From Hyalella azteca (lineage: Eukaryota > Arthropoda > Malacostraca > Amphipoda > Hyalellidae): 64,000 nucleotides of DNA. Each line of letters begins with the position of its first letter. The stretch's first letter is position 1. Shown one piece after another: positions 53,030 to 64,000 of the stretch. Under the pieces are notes generated by a model. The model ran no database searches and was not told the DNA's origin. It saw only the letters and a program-made list of their open reading frames with translations. The translations under genes were made by a program, and so were the position numbers. The DNA lies in assembly GCF_000764305.2 (NCBI RefSeq), contig NW_025943953.1:58763-122762 (forward strand), given 5' to 3'.

Positions 53030-56000
53030 ACCGCCAAATTAAGAGCCGCCAAATAAAAAGCCGTGTGGGGGGATCTTGTGACCAGAACTGGTGTTGACAT
53101 ATACTTATTCGGCCTCTGGCGTGTAGGCCCCTTTTCTTGGTTTCCTACGCGGAAATTTATGGTTCATTGCCAAGCAGTTTAGCCAGAAATTCGGCCCTCT
53201 AATGTGCTGTTACTGGAATGATTAAATTTTTCGTGCACCCTCGATGTAAATGCAGTGACTGTGGCGCTTCACTTGCTCGACATATTCTGGAGACCATTTT
53301 AGTGTTAGCTACCAGCAGCTTATTCTGTTAGCTGAAATGCATTTGCGGGGAAGACTCGCGGCTCCGCAAAAGCACCGTATCTCTTAGAGGGACTTTTGAG
53401 TGTCAGTCGACCGACGTACCATGAGGTTGTGCTTTGTGGTATCTATTCATGTGGTTGACAGCAATATTTTCGTCATTGCCAATCCATGCAAAGCTTTGTA
53501 ATATTCACCATTGAGTCGGCCATTATCTCAGTATCGCTGCAATGCTGTTGTCAATTTTATTGAAAAAACATCAGTTTACCTGAAAAATTACTGGCATTAA
53601 TCGCTTCGAGAGCAGTTTTGATGTGTAGTCTAACACGTGAAGATAATTCGTCAAGTATTGCGTTGGTTGGCTTTAATTTGATCTGCTTTGCGATGTTGCT
53701 GCGAAAACACCGCAAATTGTTTAGCTAATTACTTCGTTATCGATGCATCAATGAAGTTGTTTATTACATGCAGATCATATTGAAGTCAAGAAGATGACTA
53801 AAATATCTCATTAGTATTATCGCAGTGGTATAGTTCACCAGGAACAATCTGCCGCACAAATTATTAGCTCTAAAAGGATAGACAGTAAATATCAAATATT
53901 CTTATGGCTTTAGGTTGTCAGTGGTATGATCTCGCATTTTGTTTATGAAGTTTTCTTCACTTCTCTTGAGTGTGGAACTATGCATCGATTTCCGATGCAT
54001 TTTGAATAAGTCATTGCTATTTTTTTGGGAGTATCTCGTATTACTTTTTTTATTTCAGTTGTGGGTTTATTGATAGAATGAATTTACATAGGGTTGCCAT
54101 TTGTATTTAAATCCTTAGCTTTTGAAGCGTAATTTGGGTAACTTGCTTCTACACTTCTGTATGTAATTTTCACATGCCAAATGATTTACTGATGTTTACA
54201 ATTTTTTTGCACTTGAACTACTGTGGATAAAGAAGCATTTGATGCATCCCTGCATGAACTGTGTATGCCGGGTGCAATTTGTTGTTGTGTCGTAAACTTG
54301 ATGTGTGCCATGATTAGTCCCTGCCTCTGGCGCATGTGTATGAGATTGCGCAGCATAATTTGTTCAGGTTCTATTGGCAAAGCCTCGTGAAAAAGCCTGT
54401 GTTGACGCTTGAATCGTTCTGTTGTTGGCTGGAGTTAAGTGGTGTGCTGTCAGTGAGATGATGAGGCTGGAAAAACCAAAATGAATTGTGCAAAGTTTCG
54501 TGGTGGCGGCTCGCCCAAGTGCTGGACATCAGCTTCTTGATTGCTATGCGATCTTTTGATTACCGCCTCATTCGATAAGAAATATTTCTGATTTTTACTC
54601 GATTTCAGATGCAATTAAATGTTCAGATAGTTAGCACATTAAACCTATCATCATAAACTAGTTATGGGCACAAATTATGTGCATTTATCACTCGTCATTC
54701 GTGAATCTTGACGTCGTGTTGGAACTTTATCGGCATCTTGAACATGATGTTTGTATGTTAGTCTTGTTCAAGATAGTATCGTAGGCATTGGAAGTACGTA
54801 CATAGGCATGAAGGCTGTGGGAATTTTAGTAAATGCTGATTATACGATGATGGCACCTTGCTACCTGTCACTAAGTTGCTAGATAAGTTTCTTGTTGATC
54901 TCGTAGTAGCTCAGCGAAGATTGTTCTGGCGAACACTTGTAAAATTCGTTTCATTTTTATGTACTTTTGGCGTTTGAGGAATATTTATTTTGCTTTTGGG
55001 GTAACTGATTAGAATAGACGGCTTTTTTTTGTTCCTTTCAAGTTTGAACTGTGTAACTTTATTGATTTTTGTCATAGAAATTATTTTTTACAAAACGGAA
55101 TTTATTTGAGGTTTAAGGGGTATTATTGGGCTAATTTACTCAACTATCTTTGAGGAGGTAATAGGAGTCCTTTATGGTTATCCATGACTTTATTGGCAAT
55201 TTTCTTACAACTACAATTATGTGATAAATTGAAAAAAAAGTGTAAGCGATTTTTTCTTTAATGAAGAGTCTGATTGGTAACTTATCTGTTCTATAGTTAT
55301 ATATACTAGATCATTTTTACCCCATGGAAGTCTGTATAAAAGGATGTACGTAAACTTCACTTTAATGTTTTCCTCTTTCTTTTGGGGTCTTTTATGAAAA
55401 GGCATTCCTTTATTGTAATTTCATTTTTTTTCCAGAATTGCTTATGTTAGCAGACTACTGTATGATTCTGTAACAATTCAGCATGTAGAAATCAAGCTAC
55501 TTGCATCATTTGGCCTGATCTTGTTACCGAAATGTGCCATAGTTGTGCCATGTCCAGCTTACTAATCCTGGTTGGCTCACTGCAATCCTTTTGAGCTGTG
55601 GCAACTATCCAAGTACACGAGTGTTGTCTGGTGGAGCGATTCTTAAGATGGTTCTAATAATGTTTGATTGGTCATCTGTTGAGCAATGCTTACTGTCTCG
55701 AGTTCTGGATTCGGCAGAATCCCCCAAAAAATTGTTGTGGGAAACGCGTGAACAATAATAGTGTAATGGACATAGTGCTTACGACGCGGGTGCATGTTAA
55801 TGCCTATTCTTGTGAAAATAATTTCCTCCGTGTTGATTTGCGCTTTCTGCGGTGATATTTTCATGGATGCTTTATCAAGTTTTTGTCCAAGGCGAAGTGG
55901 TAGACACGAGAAAATATTTGCTCTCTTATTTCTTCCTCTGTGAGCCCGAACGACTTGAACCGTTTGACGAACAAAATTTATTTCACTTTAGTGCAAAGAT

Positions 56001-59000
56001 ACGTGTCGCATGAAGGGATCAAGTTATTTACGTCAAACATGGTTGTTATCATGATTTTATTATTCGATCTGTTGAGGACAAATTACTCTCATTTATCTGG
56101 CCTCAAAACTTTAAATGAACTCGGCACGCCTGCTTGATTATTGAATTTTTTGAAGGCGTGAATTCAGAAAAAAATTATTTTCATTATCGGTTTCAGTGTT
56201 ATTAATACTGGCCAGTTTAAGGTTAGGAATGCATGGTCCTGATACTTGACGTTCTATTTGCAACTTGGAATATCATGTTTTATTCACTATAAGTCATTTG
56301 ACGTTATATCTCAAGTTGATTATCAGAGACGATTTTAAGGTTACATCGGCTTTATAGTGCCAACGTGAGTGAGTGAAATCGTTTGGTTGCATTAACCGAA
56401 ATCTGTCGATGTACTGTACTCATAAGCAATATATGTTTTATGAATGAATGTTTCATGGAAACAAACTATTGTTGTTGAGCCAATGTTGTCAAGTCGTTGT
56501 CTCATTGTTCTTTGCACGAAACTCTGCTGTTACTTCTTTTCTTAATACATTTACTTCTTTTACTTATTAATCGCATTTGTCATTGCTTCGTTTGCTTACT
56601 TTTTCATATGGAGTCTGATTATTAAATAAGAAGAAGGATCACTATTAAATCAAGACATGGATATCTTGAATTATATGACTCTGCATATTTTTTATAACAT
56701 TTTCTTATAAACTCTAACTTTTCAATAAAATTTTGAAAAATTACCATTTGATTTGACGAAAGAGCAATGCGTATCTAAGAGACGTCTATGATGACGTACC
56801 GTATTTGTTGACGTACGTTTTGATTATGAAGTTCAGACTGAAGTGTTGAACCATGAGTTGGCTTTCTCTGAGGTTGTATGATCTCTGTGGTACTGCTGTG
56901 TATATGTAGTCACTTTGTCTAGACTGAGTACATTTTAAATGTAGATCTTTTGAGCGTCCATATTGTGCCCCTTTCATCATCCTTTTCCTAGAACTAGTGA
57001 TGATACTTTAATCCAATGTTGAAAACTGCTATTGAAAAGCATTACCGGTAACTACTGAAGTGTTGATCTAATCATGGGAGTGTTCTTAATCATTGTGTAA
57101 TTGATAAAATAACTCCTGATAAAACCCCCTTTAAATTTGACAAGAAAGAGGTAGGTAGTATTAATCAGTCGTTTGATAATAGAAATTTATGAAATTATTG
57201 CTTAGACGGTGAAATTATTTCATTGTTCTTATTCATTTTAACTCTGGTTTGCAGTGGGTGGATATGAAACAATTCACACCACGTCCCAAAATTTCTTGGA
57301 AGAAAATAAATCCAGTTGACGACTCATTTCACTTCAATCTTGTATTGCATACTAATCATCATTAGTTTGCTAATTATACTACGATGTACGGGCGTTCTTG
57401 TGTAATATTCCATAACCTGTGCCGTTTTTAATTAGCTTGATGAAATTTGCCACCCTAGAAAGAAAGTTTCTTCGAGATTTATTGGATTTTTACTCGCATT
57501 TTACGCACATTTTATTTCATACAGCCTCAACGAGTTGAGCAATAAAGACCACGAAGCTATGGTATAGATATCTGTCGAGCACTGGTGCTAGACTATTGGT
57601 TAACTAGTATATAATTTGTGGATATTTGATGATTCTTTAATTATTCCTGAGGACAGGAGCCGTCGTGAGCTGCACTGGACTTCGCTGTAAAGGACACCGC
57701 TGGACTTCGATGTGTTGTTGTCTCCAATGTTTGGCGTGCTGTGTTAGCGTTGATCTGTTCAGTAATTACCTGAAAGCGATTCATAATAACCGTAATAACA
57801 GTGATGAGCGATCATAATCATAAACGTAGAAAAAGATATTATGATTGTCCCATCATTGTGGTATTCGACGGTTGCGAGCTCGGTCAGTAATTCATGTAAT
57901 CCTAACCTCTAAAAAATACCCGTTGTACTGTAATTTTTTTTAGTGTCGCGCTATTTGTGACCGACCATATATTATCTTGAAGCTTATCGTCATAGGTATC
58001 ATATGTCTCATTCAGCAGTAAAATTTCTGTTCTCAGTCATTTGTCTGGCTGTTACTTGTCATCGTGTTGCGGCTCTTCCAATTGAGCTGATTTTAGTGCT
58101 GAGTTTAGTAGTACCCGTGTACACTATTTTCCTAGTATATGCGGTATGATTCCTTCCGTGAATTGTTTGTTATTTTGGTTGATGATGACACCCTGACTAT
58201 AGCGTCTCTTTGTATGGGATTAAATATTTTATGTTTGTCTATTTAATCTTATCATTAAGTCATTGGTAAAAAAAATTCTGTTACGAAATTTATCTTGCCA
58301 TTCTGCTGTAAAGTATATAGTATTGCATTGGTCGTTTCGCATAGATTATTTTGTGTTCTTGTAGTGGCCCTCAGGTTTGCCTGTGAGTCTGGATGCCTGG
58401 GTCTTGATAGCTACTCGCTTAGATACGATGTCGATGCAATCGAAAAAAAACTATTGGGAAATAGCATTGCATACGTGAACGATGCAAATCTAGTAAGCTG
58501 GTTCTAATGCTCGTTCATTTGTTGTGTAAAGTTGCATGAGCTATCTCAAAATTCACTCTGTGCGATGAAATTTTAATATACCGTATCGATTGCAACTTAT
58601 TGTATAACGATGTCTATACTTAATGTATTGTATTCATATTTTTATAACGAGGCTCATTTATTTAAGAATCATTTTGTGAATTACCGTTGTTAATTTTGCT
58701 GCTTGTAGTGAAAGTTTTCAAATATATACTTTTACCTTAATAATACAAAATTAATGCATTTCTCTTGCTTAGTACTGACACTTGTTATCTATTTGTTATT
58801 TCTCGAACTGTAAACGAGGATATAATTCCTCACAATGTGATTTTTTTTTATCGATAGTGGCTTGTTCTTTATTCTAAACTGCTTACATCTCTCCCGTGTA
58901 ATATTTTAGTTCTAGTGCGTAGTCTATTTACGAGTTAGCAGTGAAAGCTGTTACCTTAGCCAGGGTATTCTTGTGCAATGCCAATCTCTTACCTTATTCA

Positions 59001-61660
59001 TGATTTTGCTTTTATGTCCCAGCTTACGTTTAATATTTTATTCTTTTGAATTTGGAGATTGTTACCACTCGTTTTCTTTGCTTGAGTTCATCTGTGACGG
59101 TCAATTGACCATGTATTCTTATTCCAACGTTTTGCTTTGTTGGCGTTATATCTGAATGTTCATCGCGGTAATAGTTTGTTTCTTTATTATTCTCAATTAT
59201 GTTTCTCACTGGACTTGCGTCCAATATTTTAAAGATTTGTGTTGGTGAAAGATTGGCGCTGTTACGCAGATTTTAACTCGTTAATCGCTGCAGATATTTT
59301 TTATAAACGTCTGACTTGCCAGTGAAGCCAATTCGGCAATTGATCTTCGTGCAAACTTGATCCTCCTCATAATTGTGTGGATCTCAAAGTTGTTGAAGTT
59401 ATAATTTGTTGGTGTTATTTGTCAAACTTAGTAGAATGAATAGGGACGATGGAATCGTCTTGATTAGGATGTTTAGAAAGCACAGGTGAATTTAGCTAAA
59501 ATGATAAAAATAATGTTTTGCATCTGATACGGAGAAAAGACCACATTGTTAAAGATTGTCGATGTTGGATTACTGAGAACGGTAAATATTGTAGTTCATA
59601 TGTCAGGCGTAGCGACCACTTTGTAAAGATTGTTTAAACCTTATTTTGTGTGATTTTACAGAATACCATGTGACTTACGTTCGACGCCTAACAGTAGATT
59701 AGTACTTGTGTCTTGAAAAATTCAAACTCGCGGATGGTCCTCACAACTTTATCTGAATTTTCTCCTGTTTTGCCATTCGTTCGCAAAACGTCTTAGCAAT
59801 ATGTGACCTCAACAAGTCCTGGTTATTAGATATTTGCCACTGAAGGATTTTAGTAACTTCAAATATTGACCCCATCAATGCCATAATTCTTCTCGGTTAT
59901 TCATTGCTTGCTTCACCTTTCTGACTTTACTTCTCTCGCTTGTCTCGCATATTAATTGGTAAAGATGACCGTGCTGCAATATATTCAAAAGTCTATCGAA
60001 TCTAACCTTGTTGCTCGTTCACCATCTCGACTACAATATTTTCTGGTCATTATTATGAAAACTATCGGCCATCTTCAAAGAAACTCCGTCAAGAAGTAGA
60101 TGTTGAATTTATAATGGTCCGTGTATTTGTTCTGAAGGATGAGCTTTTCAACCATTTTCACTTGATTAAATGCAGGTTCTGATACTTATGGACACTTCTT
60201 ATATATAAGAGAATTGATTTATATTCTCTCCAAACTTGAAGTGTTCGATTGGAATAGAACCTGATGATGCATTAGCATCTGTGTGTGTTGAAGGCCGTGT
60301 CTTCTGTAGCCTCAAATGCTTGTCGATATGTAAATGTTATGTATATGTGGTTAAATCGATGGTCTTCATATGATGTAATATCTTCTTATTACGTGTTTTT
60401 CTAACTATGGTTTTTGGCCATTACGTTTCTATTAATTTTGCAACCTACCAGTTGGTCTGTACGACCAACATTTACTCTGCACTATATATATACTAGCTAT
60501 GAATTCTAAGAAGACTAAGAGCTTCTACTCATGAATGATTTCTCAATTAAACTTGGTTAAATTCTTACTGTTCAGATGGTATTCAGATATTTTTCCACTC
60601 AGGTCAAGTGTATATTAATTTCCATGGGGGATATTGTTGTTCGAATTCGTAACGAAACTATTTATCGATTAATGTGCAGTATTTATCTGTACATCATGAC
60701 AACTGACCGTATTGTAACGTGGGTGAAGTGGGCTTCGTATCATATATACAGGTACTCAAAGAGCTCACTTCTGAAACAAATTAATTGATGTTTTCACTAA
60801 CAACATTCCACTATAGTAGTTTAGTCAATAATTCTGGATTGTCTGTGCTTCTCTGTGAGAAATCCTGTAGGTGTGTCTGGAATTTTTATAATTGCGCTTC
60901 GTGGTGCAAGAGGCCGGTTGTGAAAACGAGCATTGAAGACGTTTGATAAAAATCTTCACTAAGATTCGCGTCGACGAAATTGCGTTGAAATTATTCTAGT
61001 GTGATGATGTATCACAAGTAAAAAAAATTCATATCAACATTTGAAGACTCGCGAATTGCGTTGCATACATTAATATCCAATTTGCTTAGCTCACTAGCTT
61101 GGTCAGCAAGATATTTTCCAATTTGAACAATACTTTGATTAGACGTTTGAAATATTTTGTGTGTTCTCTCTTCATTATCGCTGTGGTACAACGTTATTAT
61201 ATTGTTGAATGGTATTAAATCAGACGTCGTGTTCATCGTTAAGTGGCGCACCTGTTGTCTGGTGTAGTGCTCGTGGCCACATGCCTCCATGTCGCGTCGA
61301 AAACCCTTTGTTGGAATAACTTGCACTTACCATATCAAATTTTATACGCTTCTCGGACTCCTAATTAGGCCTTATTCAGAATTTAAATTATCAGTAGTCC
61401 AATGCCCTCTTCCAGAACTTTCTCCAACTAATTCAATGAAATTTCAAAAGCTTCCAAAGACATGGTCAGCAAGACAGTAAATGGAAACTGAACTGTTGAA
61501 CAACGCAAGGCGAATGTCGCCTTGCAGTCATAACTTATCTAACTCGAACCTCTCGTCTACAGTGTCATAAAACCGTTGAGTGTCTTTTACAGTTCCAACT
61601 TTGTGTATGTATTGTACCTGGCCTTTACTTCGTTGAAAATAAATCCTAAGTGAATTCTGT
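53030..61660 (+). other. Probable long ERK 3' UTR or downstream spacer
   Basis: About 8.6 kb with no convincing ORF, tandem array or RNA gene, notably poor in the repeats that fill the rest of the window, and T-rich on the plus strand throughout, as many arthropod 3' UTRs are. AATAAA words occur at 53052 (only 23 nt after the stop), 56724, 57305, 57541 and 61638, so several poly(A) sites are possible. The strand bias persists to about 61.6 kb, favouring one long transcript, but no evidence fixes the end. Confidence 0.4.
61638..61643 (+). terminator. Candidate distal poly(A) signal
   Basis: AATAAA on the plus strand, followed within 30 nt by T-rich GAATTCTGTTC. It sits at the point where the T-rich plus-strand bias ends. 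Confidence 0.35.
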
Positions 61661-61714
61661 TCAAATTCCTTACGCCACTGATACACGAGGAAATGGTAAG
61701 ATAATTGACAAACA

Positions 61715-61720
61715 TTTATT
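61715..61720 (-). terminator. Candidate poly(A) signal of a convergent gene
   Basis: TTTATT on the plus strand (AATAAA on the minus strand), 72 bp from the plus-strand signal at 61643. It faces the ERK end. Confidence 0.3.
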
Positions 61721-64000
61721 GCTGCAGAGACGAATGAATAGGTGACAATTTACTTTGCAATACACCGACCAAGATTTGATGAACAAGACAACCGGGTATG
61801 CACATGGTCTCACATGAAGTCATAAATCAATCAAATTACGGTTGGCAAAACCCTAATCCGTTAGACGCTTCCACTATCGTAGCTGGTGCAAGCCCAGGAA
61901 ATACCCTAGCTCAAGGTGCTTATGCATGGGGGCGAATAGTCGCGTCGACTCGTATATTGTGATGATTAACATCTTCATAGGCGACTAGCTGGTGCATTGC
62001 ACCCAAAGCTCCTCAGGTTCTTTTGAGCCAGGCAAGTAAGCCCAGTACCGCCGTAGTGTGCAGTGTGCACTACTGCGTCGCTCTCGCATGCTTCCACCAT
62101 GCACACTCCTCTCTCTACAACTCCCAACGTCGCACTGGCGCGGGCGGACAGTACTGTAAACACTCACGTGTATAGGATCTCAGCCGGCAAAACAGGGAAT
62201 TTGAGTAGTCGACTTGATAAATCGACGCCACTACGCGCCCCGTGTTAAGAACATTAAGGCTATTATCATTCGCCTAATCCTGGCCAATAGCATTAGGGAC
62301 GGTTAAATGAAGGGTTGGTAAGTATTGAACCTAAGTGAGAATTAAATGTACTAGTTGAGACGAAGACCATAAAAGGCGGCCAAAAAGTTGAACTCTGCAT
62401 TCACACCGTTAAGATTAAAAAAAAAAAAAAATGTACATAGTACAGACGTAGAATTTAAACATTTCATCGGGACAAGAGAAAATTATAAAAACATGAACGA
62501 GTTAGTACAATAGTCACTTTGGCAAAAAGGAGCATAACCTGACTATAAGTTCAATATAAATTATTTTATCATCAATTAATCGAAGCAAGCTTAACCTAGC
62601 CTCTAAATCAGATACAGTTTTCAACTAGCTATCTACCTAATAAAAATTTGGCCACAACATTTATTATACATTCGGTAGAAAGAATGAGCAACAATGTTTC
62701 TGTAAGGATAGAGAGAAATAGTTATAAATTCTGAACTATTAGACATGAAACTACAACACCACAATAAGGTATCGGCTACAACAATAAAAGACTTCATGAA
62801 GGGTAAAAAACATCATCTCCATCGACACATCCATTAAAATTTGAAAGACACTAAGCGATTAATAATAACAATAACAAGTAGAGATATATACTAGACGAAA
62901 AACAACATTCCAGATCCAAGAAACTGCCGCTATGAAATAACGATTTGCGCAGCTCACATGTACATGAATATACTGCATAACAAGAGCAAAATTTTAAACT
63001 ATTACTATAGAAAAAAAAGAATTCGTAGCTGCATAAAGACACGGAGAAGTATTCATATTCAATTTATCATACTTGTACCTAAAAAAACTCCTATAACGGT
63101 TATAATGGACACAGTGACCAAGCTCTTCATGAAAGTAAACTAAATAATAACAAGAGTATTTCAGCACGTGAGAATGAGCAAATAGAACGACTTTAAATCA
63201 TCTAAACGACATCTTTTCTAAATGACAAACATTCCCGTAAGTCGACAGCCCTTTAGCTGTGCATAACCAGAACAGCAACTTACCCCTTGTCGCCAATTCT
63301 AAAAATAAAACTCTGCCAAAGATAATTCTACTAATTTATTTCAAAGCCACACAGAGCCTCATCATAGACCACTTTTGGGACGGACTTCAAAAGAAAGAAA
63401 TATTGAGAAGTAAAAATAAAATGAAAACTATTTCCATTCAATGTGATTTGTTACATGCACTAAAAGGGGCATATAGATGAGGTAAATTCAACAGAAATAA
63501 TAAAGTTATCATACATGCACTTGATGTCAAAGCTAACGAGCCTTCTCAAACTCTTAAGTCATTACGTATGGACTGCACCTAAAAATGAACAGTGAAAATA
63601 ATTATCTGAGAATTAACAATCGGCATCATAATAAATTCTAAGAATAAAAGCAAATCACGGCACTCAAGACATGAGTGTGTCTGTGGCAGTAACGTAGCTG
63701 TCTTATGGACTCGGACAAACAAAAAAAAAAAACAGACATCAAAACTATATCTAACACAAGCCACAGATAAAAATATCCGCGTTGATTAAACCAACAAACA
63801 TCTCATAACAACATGTTGCGAATCACGAACACCACTATTAAGGATGAGAAGGCATTGAGGTACCGTAAAACAGCCAATGAAGGAAAGACTTTAAAACAAT
63901 ATTGAAATGGTGAAAAAGGATTTCATTTACAGCAAATTTAGGCTCGCATTGCAAGACGCTATCATATCCGGATTTGTTGATTCTGCACATAATTTAACAC
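61715..64000 (-). other. Possible 3' UTR of a convergent minus-strand gene
   Basis: From about 62.26 kb the plus strand is A-rich (T-rich on minus), the mirror of the preceding 8 kb. A GC-richer patch at 61975-62190 has short minus-strand ORFs that I cannot assign. No coding exon was recognised before the window ends. Confidence 0.3.

Noticed and set aside
61975..62190. GC-richer patch with overlapping minus-strand ORFs
   Set aside because: Could be a terminal exon of a neighbour, but no conserved motif or acceptor could be identified, so no gene is called.

Overview
The window is nuclear DNA from an invertebrate animal, most likely an arthropod. I lean to a crustacean or an insect-like relative, but the sequence alone does not settle it. 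The evidence is AT-rich spacers, GT-AG introns, a metazoan ERK MAP kinase closest to the arthropod form, a split ribosomal protein gene, and many non-autonomous transposons and minisatellites. Only three protein-coding loci can be supported. No CRISPR, operon or phage signal was seen.

Layout. At 1-1934, on the minus strand, lies the N-terminal and central part of 60S acidic ribosomal protein P0 (RpLP0), cut by the window edge and apparently lacking one internal exon. From 3.6 to 8.5 kb are nested and duplicated palindromic repeats. At 9.57-9.64 kb is a broken tRNA-Ala(UGC). At 10588-11897, on the minus strand, is an unrecognised 432-residue protein with a signal peptide, one membrane segment and a furin-like site. 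From 12.9 to 40.6 kb I find no convincing gene. This stretch holds minisatellites (18, 42, 23, 18, 34 and 19 bp units), a four-copy hairpin repeat family, a tRNA-derived SINE, a hairpin with 166-bp arms, and clear assembly scars: single-n gaps and a Nextera mate-pair junction adapter.

From 40.6 to about 61.65 kb on the plus strand is the ERK gene (rolled/MAPK1 type). Eight coding exons give an intact 377-residue kinase whose key residues fall at the usual ERK2 numbers. A 1949-bp block carrying the first coding exon is present twice, 5265 bp apart. Exon 5 runs straight into a 27-bp tandem array built from the exon end plus its own 5' splice site, giving 17 intact AAG|GTATG donors in a row. This is the most interesting biological feature of the window. 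The region after the ERK stop is T-rich with no ORF and may be a very long 3' UTR. The strand bias reverses near 61.7 kb, where AATAAA signals on opposite strands face each other, which suggests a convergent neighbour on the minus strand.

The three loci do not form a pathway. They are ordinary neighbours in a repeat-rich genome. Several striking duplications here may be assembly artefacts, and these are marked as such.
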